64,000 nucleotides of DNA from Chryseobacterium tructae (GTDB taxonomy: Bacteria; Bacteroidota; Bacteroidia; Flavobacteriales; Weeksellaceae), in assembly GCF_030409875.1 (NCBI RefSeq), contig NZ_JAUFQR010000001.1, forward strand, positions 3,844,001 through 3,908,000. Reading direction: 5' to 3'. Position 1 is the first letter of the stretch. Every line of letters begins with the position of its first letter. The position numbers were made by a program, and so were the translations under genes. Under the pieces are notes generated by a model that worked only from the letters and a program-made list of their open reading frames with translations, was not told the DNA's origin and did no database searches. Shown piece after piece: positions 47,201-55,902 of the stretch.

Positions 47201-47258
47201 CAGCGGTCAACATGAGCCCAAAGAAAATGCCTCCTATATTGTAATAGGAATTTTTCAT
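44253..47258 (-). pseudogene. SusC/RagA-family TonB-dependent outer-membrane protein, frameshifted three times
   Basis: A TonB-linked transporter of about 1,000 residues split into four pieces. The N-terminus has a signal peptide, a carboxypeptidase-like domain (SGTVTSSGKPLSGVVISQEG) and a plug domain with YVVDGIPW and IESIEVLKDADATAIYGSRG. The barrel follows in three further frames, with MNRYIINLTARRDGSSRFGP in the second. One extra base at each of 46487-46491, 45047-45049 and 44479-44483 rejoins the frame. All three are short A or T runs on the coding strand, so sequencing error is plausible. If real, the operon cannot make this transporter. Confidence 0.88.
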
Positions 47259-47647
47259 AGATTTGTAAAGGTTTTTAATTTTTAAAGATTAATTACTGAA
47301 CTACGCTCTTTCCCGTAAGTGTCCAAACTGCATGGGAAGGGGCTTTTTTCTTTCTTCTGATTTTTAAGTTGAGTAGTTTTTTTGATTCATTTTGTAGATA
47401 AAGACTTTCCTGATGCCCTTTGGTATGAAAAAGGACTGGTGAGGTTCTGCAATCAGTGACCGCAAGGCACCGGAAAGAATTTAATATGAATGAAATCTGT
47501 GTTCCCGTGTAAGCTTTTTAAAGCCGCAATAGGTTGTACATTCCTATTGTATCGTGTAGTCTGATACTATGTTTAGGAAGCGGCTTAGATTTTCAGCGAT
47601 TACGGGCAACATTGGAAAAATAAAGCGTGGAACTTACTACATCATCG
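47259..47647. other. Upstream region of susC, no gene seen
   Basis: Non-coding sequence between the divergent SusC and XRE genes. It is less AT-rich than the rest of the intergenic DNA. The susC promoter should lie near 47270-47400, but no clear TTG/TAnnTTTG pair was found. Confidence 0.4.
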
Positions 47648-47774
47648 CTTGTACTAGAGGCATCGCCAAACACCTTGCAACAAACTCCGTAAGTAAGCCC
47701 ACGCCTAGGTCGTGAGCTACTTTACTTATGGTCTCGTTGCGTTTGTTTGAAAATTGGCGATTTTCTAGTACGAG
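47648..47774. repeat. 127-bp imperfect palindrome
   Basis: Outer arms CTTGTACTAGAGGCATCGCC (47648-47667) and the complement of GGCGATTTTCTAGTACGAG (47756-47774) match closely. Inner arms GCAACAAACTCCGTAAGTAA and the complement of TTACTTATGGTCTCGTTGC also match. The centre GCCCACGCCTAGGTCGTGAGC is itself nearly palindromic around CCTAGG. It contains no ORF and lies 157 bases before the XRE gene, at the boundary of the SusCD cargo and the defence island. Confidence 0.75.
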
Positions 47775-47930
47775 ATTCTAAGCAATAGCTTCTATAATTA
47801 AATTTGAAGTATCGCAAAATTACTTTATTATGTAATTTATTCCAAATATAATAAAAAAATACAACGTGGGGAATAATACCCACTAATTATTTTACCTTTA
47901 TATGGAAATTGCTATCAATTTGATATTGAT

Positions 47931-48179
47931 ATGGCAACAAACTCTGAAAAAATTGCATTTCTACAAGGTTTTGGAAAAAGGGTTCAGGAATTACGAGAAG
48001 GAAAACAACTTAGTCTTAGACAATTGGCTCAAAATTGCGAAATAGACTATAGTGATATTGGTAAAATTGAAAAAGGTCTAAGAAATATTCAAATGTCTAC
48101 AATACTAGAGCTATCTAAAGGATTAGACATAGCTCCTCAAGAATTATTTAATTTTAAAATAAATGAAAATCCTAACTAA
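47931..48179 (+). CDS. XRE-family transcriptional regulator
   Basis: An 82-residue single-domain lambda-repressor-like HTH protein: QGFGKRVQELREGKQLSLRQ, then LAQNCEIDYSDIGKIEKGLR and MSTILELSKGLDIAPQELF. Small regulators of this type often sit at the front of defence loci or restriction systems in Bacteroidota. Its stop codon lies in the stem of a terminator. The palindrome upstream could be its operator or an unrelated repeat. Confidence 0.88.
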   Translation: MATNSEKIAFLQGFGKRVQELREGKQLSLRQLAQNCEIDYSDIGKIEKGLRNIQMSTILELSKGLDIAPQELFNFKINENPN

Positions 48180-48197
48180 TAGTTAGGATTTTTGTTT
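48166..48197 (+). terminator. Terminator overlapping the end of the XRE gene
   Basis: AAAATCCTAACT (48166-48177), loop AAT, AGTTAGGATTTT (48181-48192), then T-rich sequence. The XRE stop codon begins at the last base of the left arm. Confidence 0.85.
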
Positions 48198-48338
48198 TTT
48201 ACCAATTTCTTTATAATAACCCTCCGATGTAAATACCGTAAAAGCTTTAAAATTTTGAAAACAATGCGATTTTTTTCATTATTATTGATAAAAGGTGACT
48301 GCTAAAATCTCATTATAAAGTAATTAAAGAAATCATTT

Positions 48339-49076
48339 ATGAAAAAGTGTCGTTTGTGTAATATAGAACAGATTTTGATTAAAAAATCACATATTTATCC
48401 CGATTTTTTATACAAAGATTTATACGATAAAAATCATAAGATTATCAAAATCTCGACAGAAGAAATTATTAAGAAAAACCCTAAAATTAGTAGACCTTCA
48501 TCAGGAGTTTATGAGGGAGGACTATTATGTAGCGATTGCGAAAATAGAATAATTGGTGGCAAATATGAATCTTACCTTGCTGATATATTGTCATCAAAAA
48601 ATAGAGATGTAAAATGCAATAAGGGAAAATCAGCAGAGATTAAAACTCTGACGGTTCAAAATCTAGATTATGAAAGATTTAAAAATTTCTTTCTTTCAAT
48701 TTTATTTCGAGCCGATATTTGTACGTTTGAGGAATTTGAAGACATTAATTTGGGTCCTTATAATGATAAGATACGAAAAATTGTATATGAAAATCAAACG
48801 ACTGATGATTTAGAATTCCAATTAAATATATTAAAATTTGATAAAAACTCAGAATTTGATCAATTAATAGTTCAACCCTTTAAAAGTAAATTGGAAACAG
48901 AAACTTGCTATTCTTTTCTTTTGAGAGGTTTTTTTATAATCATTAATTTCAAAGAAAATAACACGTCCAAGAAAATGAAAGGCAATAGGCTTAAACAAAA
49001 TGGAGAAATTATAATACCAATCATACCTAGAAGCACAGAGAAAAAATTTATTCTTACATATCTAGATTTAAAATAA
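48339..49076 (+). CDS. CxxC-type treble-clef protein, HNH-like
   Basis: A 245-residue protein. Its N-terminus has CRLCNIEQILIKKSHIYPDF (CxxC, then Ser-His) and LLCSDCENRI (second CxxC), a zinc-binding treble clef resembling that of HNH-type nucleases. The usual downstream catalytic His/Asn pair is not evident, so nuclease activity is uncertain. The remaining 180 residues are mixed alpha/beta and unrecognised. It follows the XRE gene by 160 bases, across a terminator, at the start of the defence island. Confidence 0.6.
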   Translation: MKKCRLCNIEQILIKKSHIYPDFLYKDLYDKNHKIIKISTEEIIKKNPKISRPSSGVYEGGLLCSDCENRIIGGKYESYLADILSSKNRDVKCNKGKSAEIKTLTVQNLDYERFKNFFLSILFRADICTFEEFEDINLGPYNDKIRKIVYENQTTDDLEFQLNILKFDKNSEFDQLIVQPFKSKLETETCYSFLLRGFFIIINFKENNTSKKMKGNRLKQNGEIIIPIIPRSTEKKFILTYLDLK

Positions 49077-49277
49077 GGTATTCTTCAAGATATTCTATTG
49101 AAACTATCATTTTAATGCTGACAAGAGTTGGGATTTTTATTAAAAACTTATTTATATTAAAGTTCTAAAAATATTATTTAAGATACTTTTCCTCTTGTCC
49201 AAATTAATTCCATTTTCGTAGTAGTAAAAAATTGATTGTCAAAGATATTTTGGGTAAATTTGGAAAGCAGGAAAAAA

Positions 49278-51932
49278 ATGATAACAGAAAAGATCAAAAA
49301 TATATTTTGCTTTATAGATTTTTTAGAATCTAATATAGCTCTTTTTAATAAACAAAAAACACTGTTGGATCAGATTGATGATCTTAGGAAGACTTACAAC
49401 GATCTGGATCCTAAAGTAAATTTTAAGCATAAATTTGAAAGGGAAAAAATAGCCGAAAAAGGAGATAAGCTTGTTAATTCCTTTCGTAATAACTGCAAAA
49501 ATTTAATCAATGAAAAAATAAGTAGTTTAGAAATAACAGACTTATCCAATATTGGTAACAATCATTTTTACAATATCGGTGATTTCGTGATACTTGTTGA
49601 AAGACAAAAATATGATCAAGAAGATGTAAAATTGATCTTAGAAGCAAAAAGTAAATATGTATCTATTCTAGAAAATTTAGAGCTAAGCTTAGATAATTTT
49701 TTACCATACGATCTTGTTAGAGATTTTCATGAAACTTTGTATGACTGCTTCAAACCATTCTTGTCTTTTGATGACAAACACAAAATTGAGAAAAGCAAAC
49801 AAATACAATTTAATAGACATCAAATTACTATTGAAACTCTAGATGAGAAAGGAATCAGAAATGCTGTAAATAAACTACAAAATAAATCTGTTGAATTTGA
49901 ATTCGAAATAGATGACTGGATAATAAACAACGGAAATATTTTTGAAATCACTGAAGATTTTAGTCTGTCATTTTTTGCAATTCAAACGGAGATACTGAAG
50001 CAATGTAAAGCAAACAGCACGGGCAAATTCCAAGATTTTATAACCTACGGGATTAATATTTCGAAATTAATTACAGGAACTGATGGACTATCCATAGAAA
50101 ACATTTTTAAGGAATTTTTGGATCTAGAAATTAACTCTGAAAAGTTAGAATATCCCATGACCGTAAGTATTATACTTGGTTATTTAAAGATTGGGTTATT
50201 AAAAATGTATTTAGAAAATACATACAATTCGTTTCTTCATACTGAGAAGTATATCGAGAAATATGATGAATTACGAATTGACTTTACTAATACAAATATT
50301 GACACTAATGAGAGTGATTTTATTAAAAATGAATTGAAAAGATGCTTATCTTTTTTGCAAGAATTAAAAAAGCCTGTTTATAATGAGATTTCAATATTGG
50401 GTGATACGAAGGATGAATTTTGTAGTTTTAAAAAGCACCTCTTAAATACTGTTGATAAAAGACAATCTTTTCTGAATAGAAAATTATTGGAGTTTGAGAA
50501 TTTATCGGAATCTGAAAAATATGAACAGTCTAGAAAAATTTTAAAAAAATTTACTGAAGAGGACATTGAAAGAATTGCATTTGCTAAACAAATAGGAATT
50601 AAAAAAGATGATGAATACTTGCAAATTCCAGAGCCAAAAAGTAAAGCAGAGGCTATAGAACGATTTAAAAAACATGATACCCAGAAAAGATTTGAAACTC
50701 TAAAAGAACTTTTTTTAAAAAAATGCGGAAATTATCCAAACGATAAAATAATTGAAGATGAGTTGAACTCAATTTATAAATTCATAGATGAAGCCAATAA
50801 ATTATCAACTATTGATGCTTTTAAAAACAAAGATAAATCAGATTACTTGGAATACTTACGATTAGCAAATGGTTTTTATGAGAATTCCGATTTACCATTC
50901 ATAAATTATTACACCTATTTTAATTATAGTCAAGAAAGTAATTCATTGTTGATTTATGCAAAGTACTTTCTTTATAAAAAATGGCTGGAAGAGAAAAAAA
51001 GTATTCATAATAATGGCAAGGCATATAACAGCGTAAACACTTTAAGTAAAGAAGAAGGCGGAAATTATAAAAATTTTACCAAAATTTTGAACAAAATGTA
51101 TGAGGACGATTTTGATTATAAGCCGAACCTCGACTATGTAGCAATTACAAAAGATACTATCAGTGAGATTAAGGAAAAACTTTTCGAATTGCAGAATAAT
51201 GAACAAAGGACTGGCTTTTTAAAAATGGTTTTTAGAGGTTTTTTTGACGATGGCAAAGATTATCATTTGTACCAAGTTAGTAAATTCGAACATACATTTA
51301 AAGATATCCCTTTGGAAAAAAGGGAATACTCAGAGGATCGATTTAATTTTATTTACGAATGTTTATTATGTTTAAGAAGCATAATTACTACTATTTCAGA
51401 AGAATCATTGGTTTATAACATAGATTTTGGTGATGTAATGCATTGGTCTTGGCGACATAGTGAAAACGGAAAACAAAATCCATATGAAGTATTTGTTTAT
51501 CATATAAAAGGTGATTACGAGAAAGGTTACGAGTCTAATCCAACTATTGATAAACCTGAGCAACAAAAAACAAAATCACAACTACTAAGTGAGAATTTAC
51601 GTTTATATGGTTTTTTTGAGCTTGAAAAATTAAAAAATCTTTCAGATAAAAATAAAAATGTTTTGATTCAGTTGCTAACCGAAAATAAGTTACCATATGT
51701 AGTAGCTATGCTCGATTATCTGGAATATTTTACTTACCTAGAAAAGAATCATTTTAAGAGCAAGTATAAATTATATATTGAGGTTTCTAGATGGTTCAAC
51801 AGTGATAAGGATGGCAGAGCTATCAAAGGTAATATTAGCAGTCTTTTGAACAATTCAACAGAAAATAAATCCCGTTATACCGCTTTTAAATATAAAGAAA
51901 GAGTAAATAGGGACTATGAAAAGCTATTATAA
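49278..51932 (+). CDS. Large protein of unknown function (884 residues)
   Basis: Starts MITEKIKNIFCFIDFLES at an ATG preceded by AGCAGGAAAAA; a TTG 42 bases upstream is also in frame. It is a soluble, strongly charged, helix-rich protein with Lys/Glu/Asn-rich segments (about 15-120 and 340-470 coiled-coil-like). It ends FNSDKDGRAIKGNISSLLNN and KYKERVNRDYEKLL, a C-terminal phrase found in several Bacteroidota mobile-element proteins. No ATPase, nuclease or membrane motif was found. It is flanked by the treble-clef and winged-helix genes and could be cargo or part of a defence unit. Confidence 0.55.
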   Translation: MITEKIKNIFCFIDFLESNIALFNKQKTLLDQIDDLRKTYNDLDPKVNFKHKFEREKIAEKGDKLVNSFRNNCKNLINEKISSLEITDLSNIGNNHFYNIGDFVILVERQKYDQEDVKLILEAKSKYVSILENLELSLDNFLPYDLVRDFHETLYDCFKPFLSFDDKHKIEKSKQIQFNRHQITIETLDEKGIRNAVNKLQNKSVEFEFEIDDWIINNGNIFEITEDFSLSFFAIQTEILKQCKANSTGKFQDFITYGINISKLITGTDGLSIENIFKEFLDLEINSEKLEYPMTVSIILGYLKIGLLKMYLENTYNSFLHTEKYIEKYDELRIDFTNTNIDTNESDFIKNELKRCLSFLQELKKPVYNEISILGDTKDEFCSFKKHLLNTVDKRQSFLNRKLLEFENLSESEKYEQSRKILKKFTEEDIERIAFAKQIGIKKDDEYLQIPEPKSKAEAIERFKKHDTQKRFETLKELFLKKCGNYPNDKIIEDELNSIYKFIDEANKLSTIDAFKNKDKSDYLEYLRLANGFYENSDLPFINYYTYFNYSQESNSLLIYAKYFLYKKWLEEKKSIHNNGKAYNSVNTLSKEEGGNYKNFTKILNKMYEDDFDYKPNLDYVAITKDTISEIKEKLFELQNNEQRTGFLKMVFRGFFDDGKDYHLYQVSKFEHTFKDIPLEKREYSEDRFNFIYECLLCLRSIITTISEESLVYNIDFGDVMHWSWRHSENGKQNPYEVFVYHIKGDYEKGYESNPTIDKPEQQKTKSQLLSENLRLYGFFELEKLKNLSDKNKNVLIQLLTENKLPYVVAMLDYLEYFTYLEKNHFKSKYKLYIEVSRWFNSDKDGRAIKGNISSLLNNSTENKSRYTAFKYKERVNRDYEKLL

Positions 51933-52004
51933 GGAGTACGCCCTTATTGTTGCCCCTAAATGCCCTCTTTAATATTGCAAGGTAAACAATAAATACTTTG
52001 TAAA

Positions 52005-52355
52005 ATGAAAGAATTAACATTCAAGCAGTTAGTTGTAGCGGAAACTCCATTTGTTACAAAATTTGGAAAGCAAAAATCTTTACAGTTTCAAAAGAGCAGA
52101 CGATTCTCATATTTCGAAAATCAATTGCAGACGGTATTTCAATATCTACAAAATCATATTGCAACTGCCACTATGATAGCCGAAGCAACTGGAATTCCTC
52201 AAAAAAATATTTGCAGGTACAAAAGACAATTAGAAAAAGCTGGAAGACTCTGGGAAGTAGAAAAAAAGAAATGCAAGAAAACAGGGTTTGAAGCTTGGTA
52301 CATTACTACCAATCCTATGTATCTGCCAAATTGTAAAAAATTAAACTTATTTTAA
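52005..52355 (+). CDS. Small winged-helix protein of mobile elements
   Basis: A 116-residue protein with KSRRFSYFENQLQTVFQYLQ, then a predicted helix-turn-helix HIATATMIAEATGIPQKNIC with RYKRQLEKAGRLWEVEKKKC as the recognition helix and wing, and WYITTNP at the end. Similar proteins are widespread on Bacteroidota conjugative elements and plasmids. Probably DNA-binding; target unknown. Confidence 0.7.
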   Translation: MKELTFKQLVVAETPFVTKFGKQKSLQFQKSRRFSYFENQLQTVFQYLQNHIATATMIAEATGIPQKNICRYKRQLEKAGRLWEVEKKKCKKTGFEAWYITTNPMYLPNCKKLNLF

Positions 52356-52460
52356 TTTAAAAACTTAAGTACACAAAATGGTAAGAAATCTAATGATTTA
52401 AATTTTTGAATATAAACTATGGCTCTGTAATAAACTGTGCACTGAAAAAAGCGCATTAAA

Positions 52461-52505
52461 AAAAATGTAAAATCTAATTCTGGAAATTAAATTTTACATT
52501 TTTAA
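52461..52505 (-). terminator. Terminator of the minus-strand gene at 52512
   Basis: AAATGTAAAAT (52463-52473) pairs with ATTTTACATTT (52491-52501). On the minus strand it is followed by a T run, just after the stop codon. Confidence 0.7.
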
Positions 52506-52511
52506 TATTTA

Positions 52512-53036
52512 TTAGTCTATTAATGAAAGTAAAAAGTTAAATTGTATTTCTTGACAACAAAAACGAAGCGTTATACCATCTCCTAAATTAGGTCCATCAA
52601 ATAAAAAACTTTGTACTTGTTCTCCATTCGAAATATCAACCCATTGCATATTCATTTCTCCAAGCTGATCCATATCTTTCGATATAGATGGCGGATAATC
52701 ATTTCCCAGAGGTATAGTTACTATATAACCGCAAGCCTCCACGTAGCCCATTGCTATTCTTTTTTCAGTCGCATCATTGAGTGATTGTATATTATTCTCC
52801 TTTAAAAAATTTAAGACAATCTTTAGTGTTTTATTATTTTTCTTTCTAAATTCTGCAAGAAATCTTTGGAATGTACTGTTCACTCCTTCTTTTCGAGTTT
52901 CAAAATCTAAATAATCCAGCATTTGTCTTTCTGATTGCTCAGCTGGAAATCTCTCATCATCTAAGATTTTCTTTGCGAAATTGCCTGTAGAATTATCTAA
53001 TGAAGAAGATTCTGCAATAAATTCATTGAGTGTCAT
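52512..53036 (-). CDS. Hypothetical protein with YozE/SAM-like N-terminus
   Basis: A 174-residue soluble protein. Its first 65 residues, with DNSTGNFAKKILDDERFPAE, resemble the YozE SAM-like fold (a helical domain of unknown role). The rest is unrecognised, with GYVEACGYIVTIPLGNDYPP and a beta-rich C-terminus. It is the only minus-strand gene in this part of the island and divergent from the KwaA-like gene. Function unknown. Confidence 0.5.
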   Translation of the reverse strand: MTLNEFIAESSSLDNSTGNFAKKILDDERFPAEQSERQMLDYLDFETRKEGVNSTFQRFLAEFRKKNNKTLKIVLNFLKENNIQSLNDATEKRIAMGYVEACGYIVTIPLGNDYPPSISKDMDQLGEMNMQWVDISNGEQVQSFLFDGPNLGDGITLRFCCQEIQFNFLLSLID

Positions 53037-53265
53037 TTTTTAGTTTTTTTAGTGGCTATTATATTCTAATTTTTACGAATATAAGTAAATCAATAAGGTT
53101 TTAATTAATAAAAGTAAATTTTCAGTGAAAATACGGATTTGAAAAACTCAGTTTATATATATTTTTGCTTTTAAGGGAAACCGTAATGATTAAGAAAATA
53201 TACAGGCTATATTTGCAATAGTTTCAAAATTTTACAATTTTATCATCATGTAGAAAATAAAAGAA

Positions 53266-53787
53266 ATGAAATATTTTTATCAATTATTTTTAGCTTTTAA
53301 CTCAACGTGGTTAATTATTGTTGTATTTCTGGTGAAAGATAAATTTGTTTTTAATTTTCTTGAACAATATTCAATGTATTTATCCTGGGGGCTATTTATT
53401 TTAGTTCCGATAGTCTTTACAGCTTTAAGCTTTCTTATTGCTAGAAAACTGCCTCGAGATCAGTTACAAGCAAGTTCAGTTACGGAAATTGAATTAGCCA
53501 ACAATAATTTCTTACCGACTTATTTAGGTTACTTTTTTGTTTCTCTGGGGATAAATGACATTCCAACACTAATAATTGTCTTTTTAATCATTTATATTTT
53601 TACATATTTATCACAGACACTTTATTTCAATCCAATTTTTTTATTATTTGGATATCATTTTTATTTTATAAAAACTTCGGCAAATATTAAAATCTTTTTA
53701 ATAACTAAAAAACAACTGAAAATTCCGGGCAATGATAGTTTTGATAGCTTAAGAAGAATCAATAATTATACGTTTATAGAACTTTAA
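53266..53787 (+). CDS. Probable Kiwa defence membrane protein KwaA-like
   Basis: A 173-residue protein with four hydrophobic segments (about 8-22, 36-60, 85-120 and 124-140) and a short cytosolic C-terminus. The segment ELANNNFLPTYLGYFFVSLG separates the second and third. It is encoded 14 bases before a DUF4868/KwaB-like gene. In Kiwa, KwaA is a four-helix membrane sensor of phage injection that binds KwaB. The pairing, size and topology support the call; direct sequence evidence for KwaA is weak because it varies greatly. Confidence 0.55.
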   Translation: MKYFYQLFLAFNSTWLIIVVFLVKDKFVFNFLEQYSMYLSWGLFILVPIVFTALSFLIARKLPRDQLQASSVTEIELANNNFLPTYLGYFFVSLGINDIPTLIIVFLIIYIFTYLSQTLYFNPIFLLFGYHFYFIKTSANIKIFLITKKQLKIPGNDSFDSLRRINNYTFIEL

Positions 53788-53801
53788 AAATAATATTTTT
53801 T

Positions 53802-54614
53802 ATGGCAACCTTTATTTATGGGAAAGTAAAAAGAAAAAATAACATCTTTCGTGTAATTGAAACCGAAGAAGATGTATATAATACTTCACAGTTAAATTTA
53901 ACTGGAGTTGAATATAATCCTGCTACCATTATCGAAAATGAAGAACTTTATAAGGTTTCACAATTTTCTCAATCTGGATATTCTTTTGATTTCTTAGAAA
54001 ACGATCTAAATTCTGTAAATCACGACCAGATTACAAGAACAGATCTAACAAAACTTTCGTTTATCTGTACGGTACAGAATAATCTCTATTTTTTCCAGAT
54101 CATTAATTCTAGCATTTTTATAAGTAAAAAATGGTTTTCAATTGACGAGCTGACACTTGAAACAGAAAAACCTATTATAACAGTGAATCCGTTTGCCGAC
54201 GCGATCTACGATAAACATTTTGATACGCTATATTTTAAAAGGTTAACGGCTGCTCAAAAAATCTTTAAAGGGATGGATCAGTTATATAAAGAAGCAACTG
54301 CTACAGAGACTGATTCTTTTTTACAAAAAGATTTTCTTGAAGTAGATTCTGATTTTGACCACAGAAGTGTTTCAGTGCTCAACAGAAAAAGAATTGCATT
54401 AGTTATGGAGACATTAAATAATTTATCGGATTCCGAAAAACAAGCTGTATATTCTTACACGAGCGAATATAGTCAAGTAGTCTTTGAAGCTGGAAAGTTT
54501 AAAATTGAAACAGATGATGATCTGAAATTTGTTTTATGGGGAATACAGCAAAGATTTTATACAACACCAATTGGAGGGGAAAAAAGAATTGCAAATTCAA
54601 TTATAAGTATTTAA
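53802..54614 (+). CDS. Probable Kiwa defence protein KwaB-like (DUF4868)
   Basis: A 270-residue protein. Its C-terminal half matches what is known of DUF4868: DKHFDTLYFKRLTAAQKIFK, LYKEATATETDSFL, VLNRKRIALVMETLN and, near the end, DDDLKFVLWGIQQRFYTTPI with GEKRIANSI. KwaB is the DNA-binding effector that acts with membrane protein KwaA against phage; the preceding gene fits KwaA. The two genes are 14 bases apart and must be cotranscribed. It is shorter than the E. coli KwaB, and its N-terminal half is not clearly matched. Confidence 0.55.
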   Translation: MATFIYGKVKRKNNIFRVIETEEDVYNTSQLNLTGVEYNPATIIENEELYKVSQFSQSGYSFDFLENDLNSVNHDQITRTDLTKLSFICTVQNNLYFFQIINSSIFISKKWFSIDELTLETEKPIITVNPFADAIYDKHFDTLYFKRLTAAQKIFKGMDQLYKEATATETDSFLQKDFLEVDSDFDHRSVSVLNRKRIALVMETLNNLSDSEKQAVYSYTSEYSQVVFEAGKFKIETDDDLKFVLWGIQQRFYTTPIGGEKRIANSIISI

Positions 54615-54731
54615 CTGATTTTGATTTTTAAAATATTGATTTTAGTAGATAAGCTAAACTGTTTTTAAGATTAGATGTTACTTTTCTGATAAACCATTTT
54701 CTCAGTATTTTTATAGTATTACTTAATTAAT

Positions 54732-55874
54732 ATGAAACAGGTTATTGCCTTTGCCGACGAATTCGGAAATAATTCATTTAAATTTTCTACGGAAAGTTCT
54801 CACTTTATCATTGCTAGTATTATTGTCAATTATGAGGACTTGGAAGAATTTTATAATGAGGTGGAAAAAATCCGGTCAAAATATTTTCAGACCGGAGAAA
54901 TTAAATCATCAAAAGTAAAAGATAATCACAGAAGAAGATTGCTTATTTTAAATGAGCTGTCAAAACTCAAGTTCAATATTTATTCTGTTGTGGTCGATAA
55001 AACAAAACTATATGGTGAAGGTTTTAAATATAAAAAATCTTTTTACAAGTATCTAAACGGTATTTTATATAAAGAATTATATAAAACATTTCCAAAACTT
55101 GAACTGAAAGTTGATGAACATGGAGGCAATGAATTTATGCTGGAATTTAAAGAATATGTACGACAAAATCACATTCGTACTCTATTTGAAGGCTCTGAGT
55201 TTTTTGTCAATAAAAGCGACAAAGAATTAGGAGTACAAGTTGCAGATTTTGTTGCCGGAACTTTAGGGTATATTTTTGACGAACATAAAAAAAGTGATTA
55301 TTCCCAGCAGTTCTTGGAGATTTTATCCGGGAAAATCATTAGTATTAATCATTTTCCAAAAGTTTATAAAATCAATGAATACAGCGAATCAAAGGCTGAC
55401 GAGTTTTATAGCCAGGCAATAACCGATCTCAGTCTCCGAAGTATTTTCGATTATCTTGATACTGCATCTCCAGAAACTCAACAGATGCAGGATTCAATAA
55501 ATTTTCTCAAAGTATTGGTGCGGTATCATGAAGCCAATCATTATAAAAACTATACTACAGCCCAGGAGTTTATTGAACATCTTGATGTTAATAGAGAATC
55601 CAAGCTGAGTAAAGAGCAATTCGTTAACATGGTCGGTAGCCTGAGAGACAAAGGCATTCTAATTGGTAGCAGTCGTGAAGGATATAAGATACCTGTTAAC
55701 CATAGCGAAATAAAAAAATATGTTCAACACGGAAATTCGATCGTGTTACCCTTGCTGCGCAGGATAAGTCTATGTAGAGAATCAATATTATTGGCGACAA
55801 ATAATTCTTTAGATATTTTAGACGATCCTGAATTTGAAATTTTGAAAGATATTATTACAGGTATGAAAAGATAA
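54732..55874 (+). CDS. DUF3800 protein with C-terminal winged-helix-like region
   Basis: A 380-residue protein. The N-terminal DUF3800 domain (about 1-215, RNase H-like fold) opens with QVIAFADEFGNNSF (acidic pair at 9-10) and has LKVDEHGGNEFMLEF and LGVQVADFVAGTLGYIFD near 160-180. The C-terminal part (about 240-380) is helical with a helix-turn-helix look (REGYKIPVNHSEIKKYVQHG). DUF3800 proteins are common in phage-defence loci and mobile elements, with probable nuclease function. The next gene, 28 bases downstream, encodes a PLD-like nuclease, suggesting a two-gene unit. Confidence 0.7.
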   Translation: MKQVIAFADEFGNNSFKFSTESSHFIIASIIVNYEDLEEFYNEVEKIRSKYFQTGEIKSSKVKDNHRRRLLILNELSKLKFNIYSVVVDKTKLYGEGFKYKKSFYKYLNGILYKELYKTFPKLELKVDEHGGNEFMLEFKEYVRQNHIRTLFEGSEFFVNKSDKELGVQVADFVAGTLGYIFDEHKKSDYSQQFLEILSGKIISINHFPKVYKINEYSESKADEFYSQAITDLSLRSIFDYLDTASPETQQMQDSINFLKVLVRYHEANHYKNYTTAQEFIEHLDVNRESKLSKEQFVNMVGSLRDKGILIGSSREGYKIPVNHSEIKKYVQHGNSIVLPLLRRISLCRESILLATNNSLDILDDPEFEILKDIITGMKR

Positions 55875-55902
55875 AGGAAAATAAAAATTCTTAGAATTTA
55901 CA

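Noticed and set aside
44253..47258. Four separate genes in the SusC region
   Set aside because: The pieces align in order as one TonB-dependent receptor, and single-base additions in homopolymers rejoin them.
47648..47774. CRISPR-like repeat
   Set aside because: The segment is one nested palindrome; there is no series of equal repeats with unique spacers. No CRISPR array or cas gene was seen anywhere in the window.
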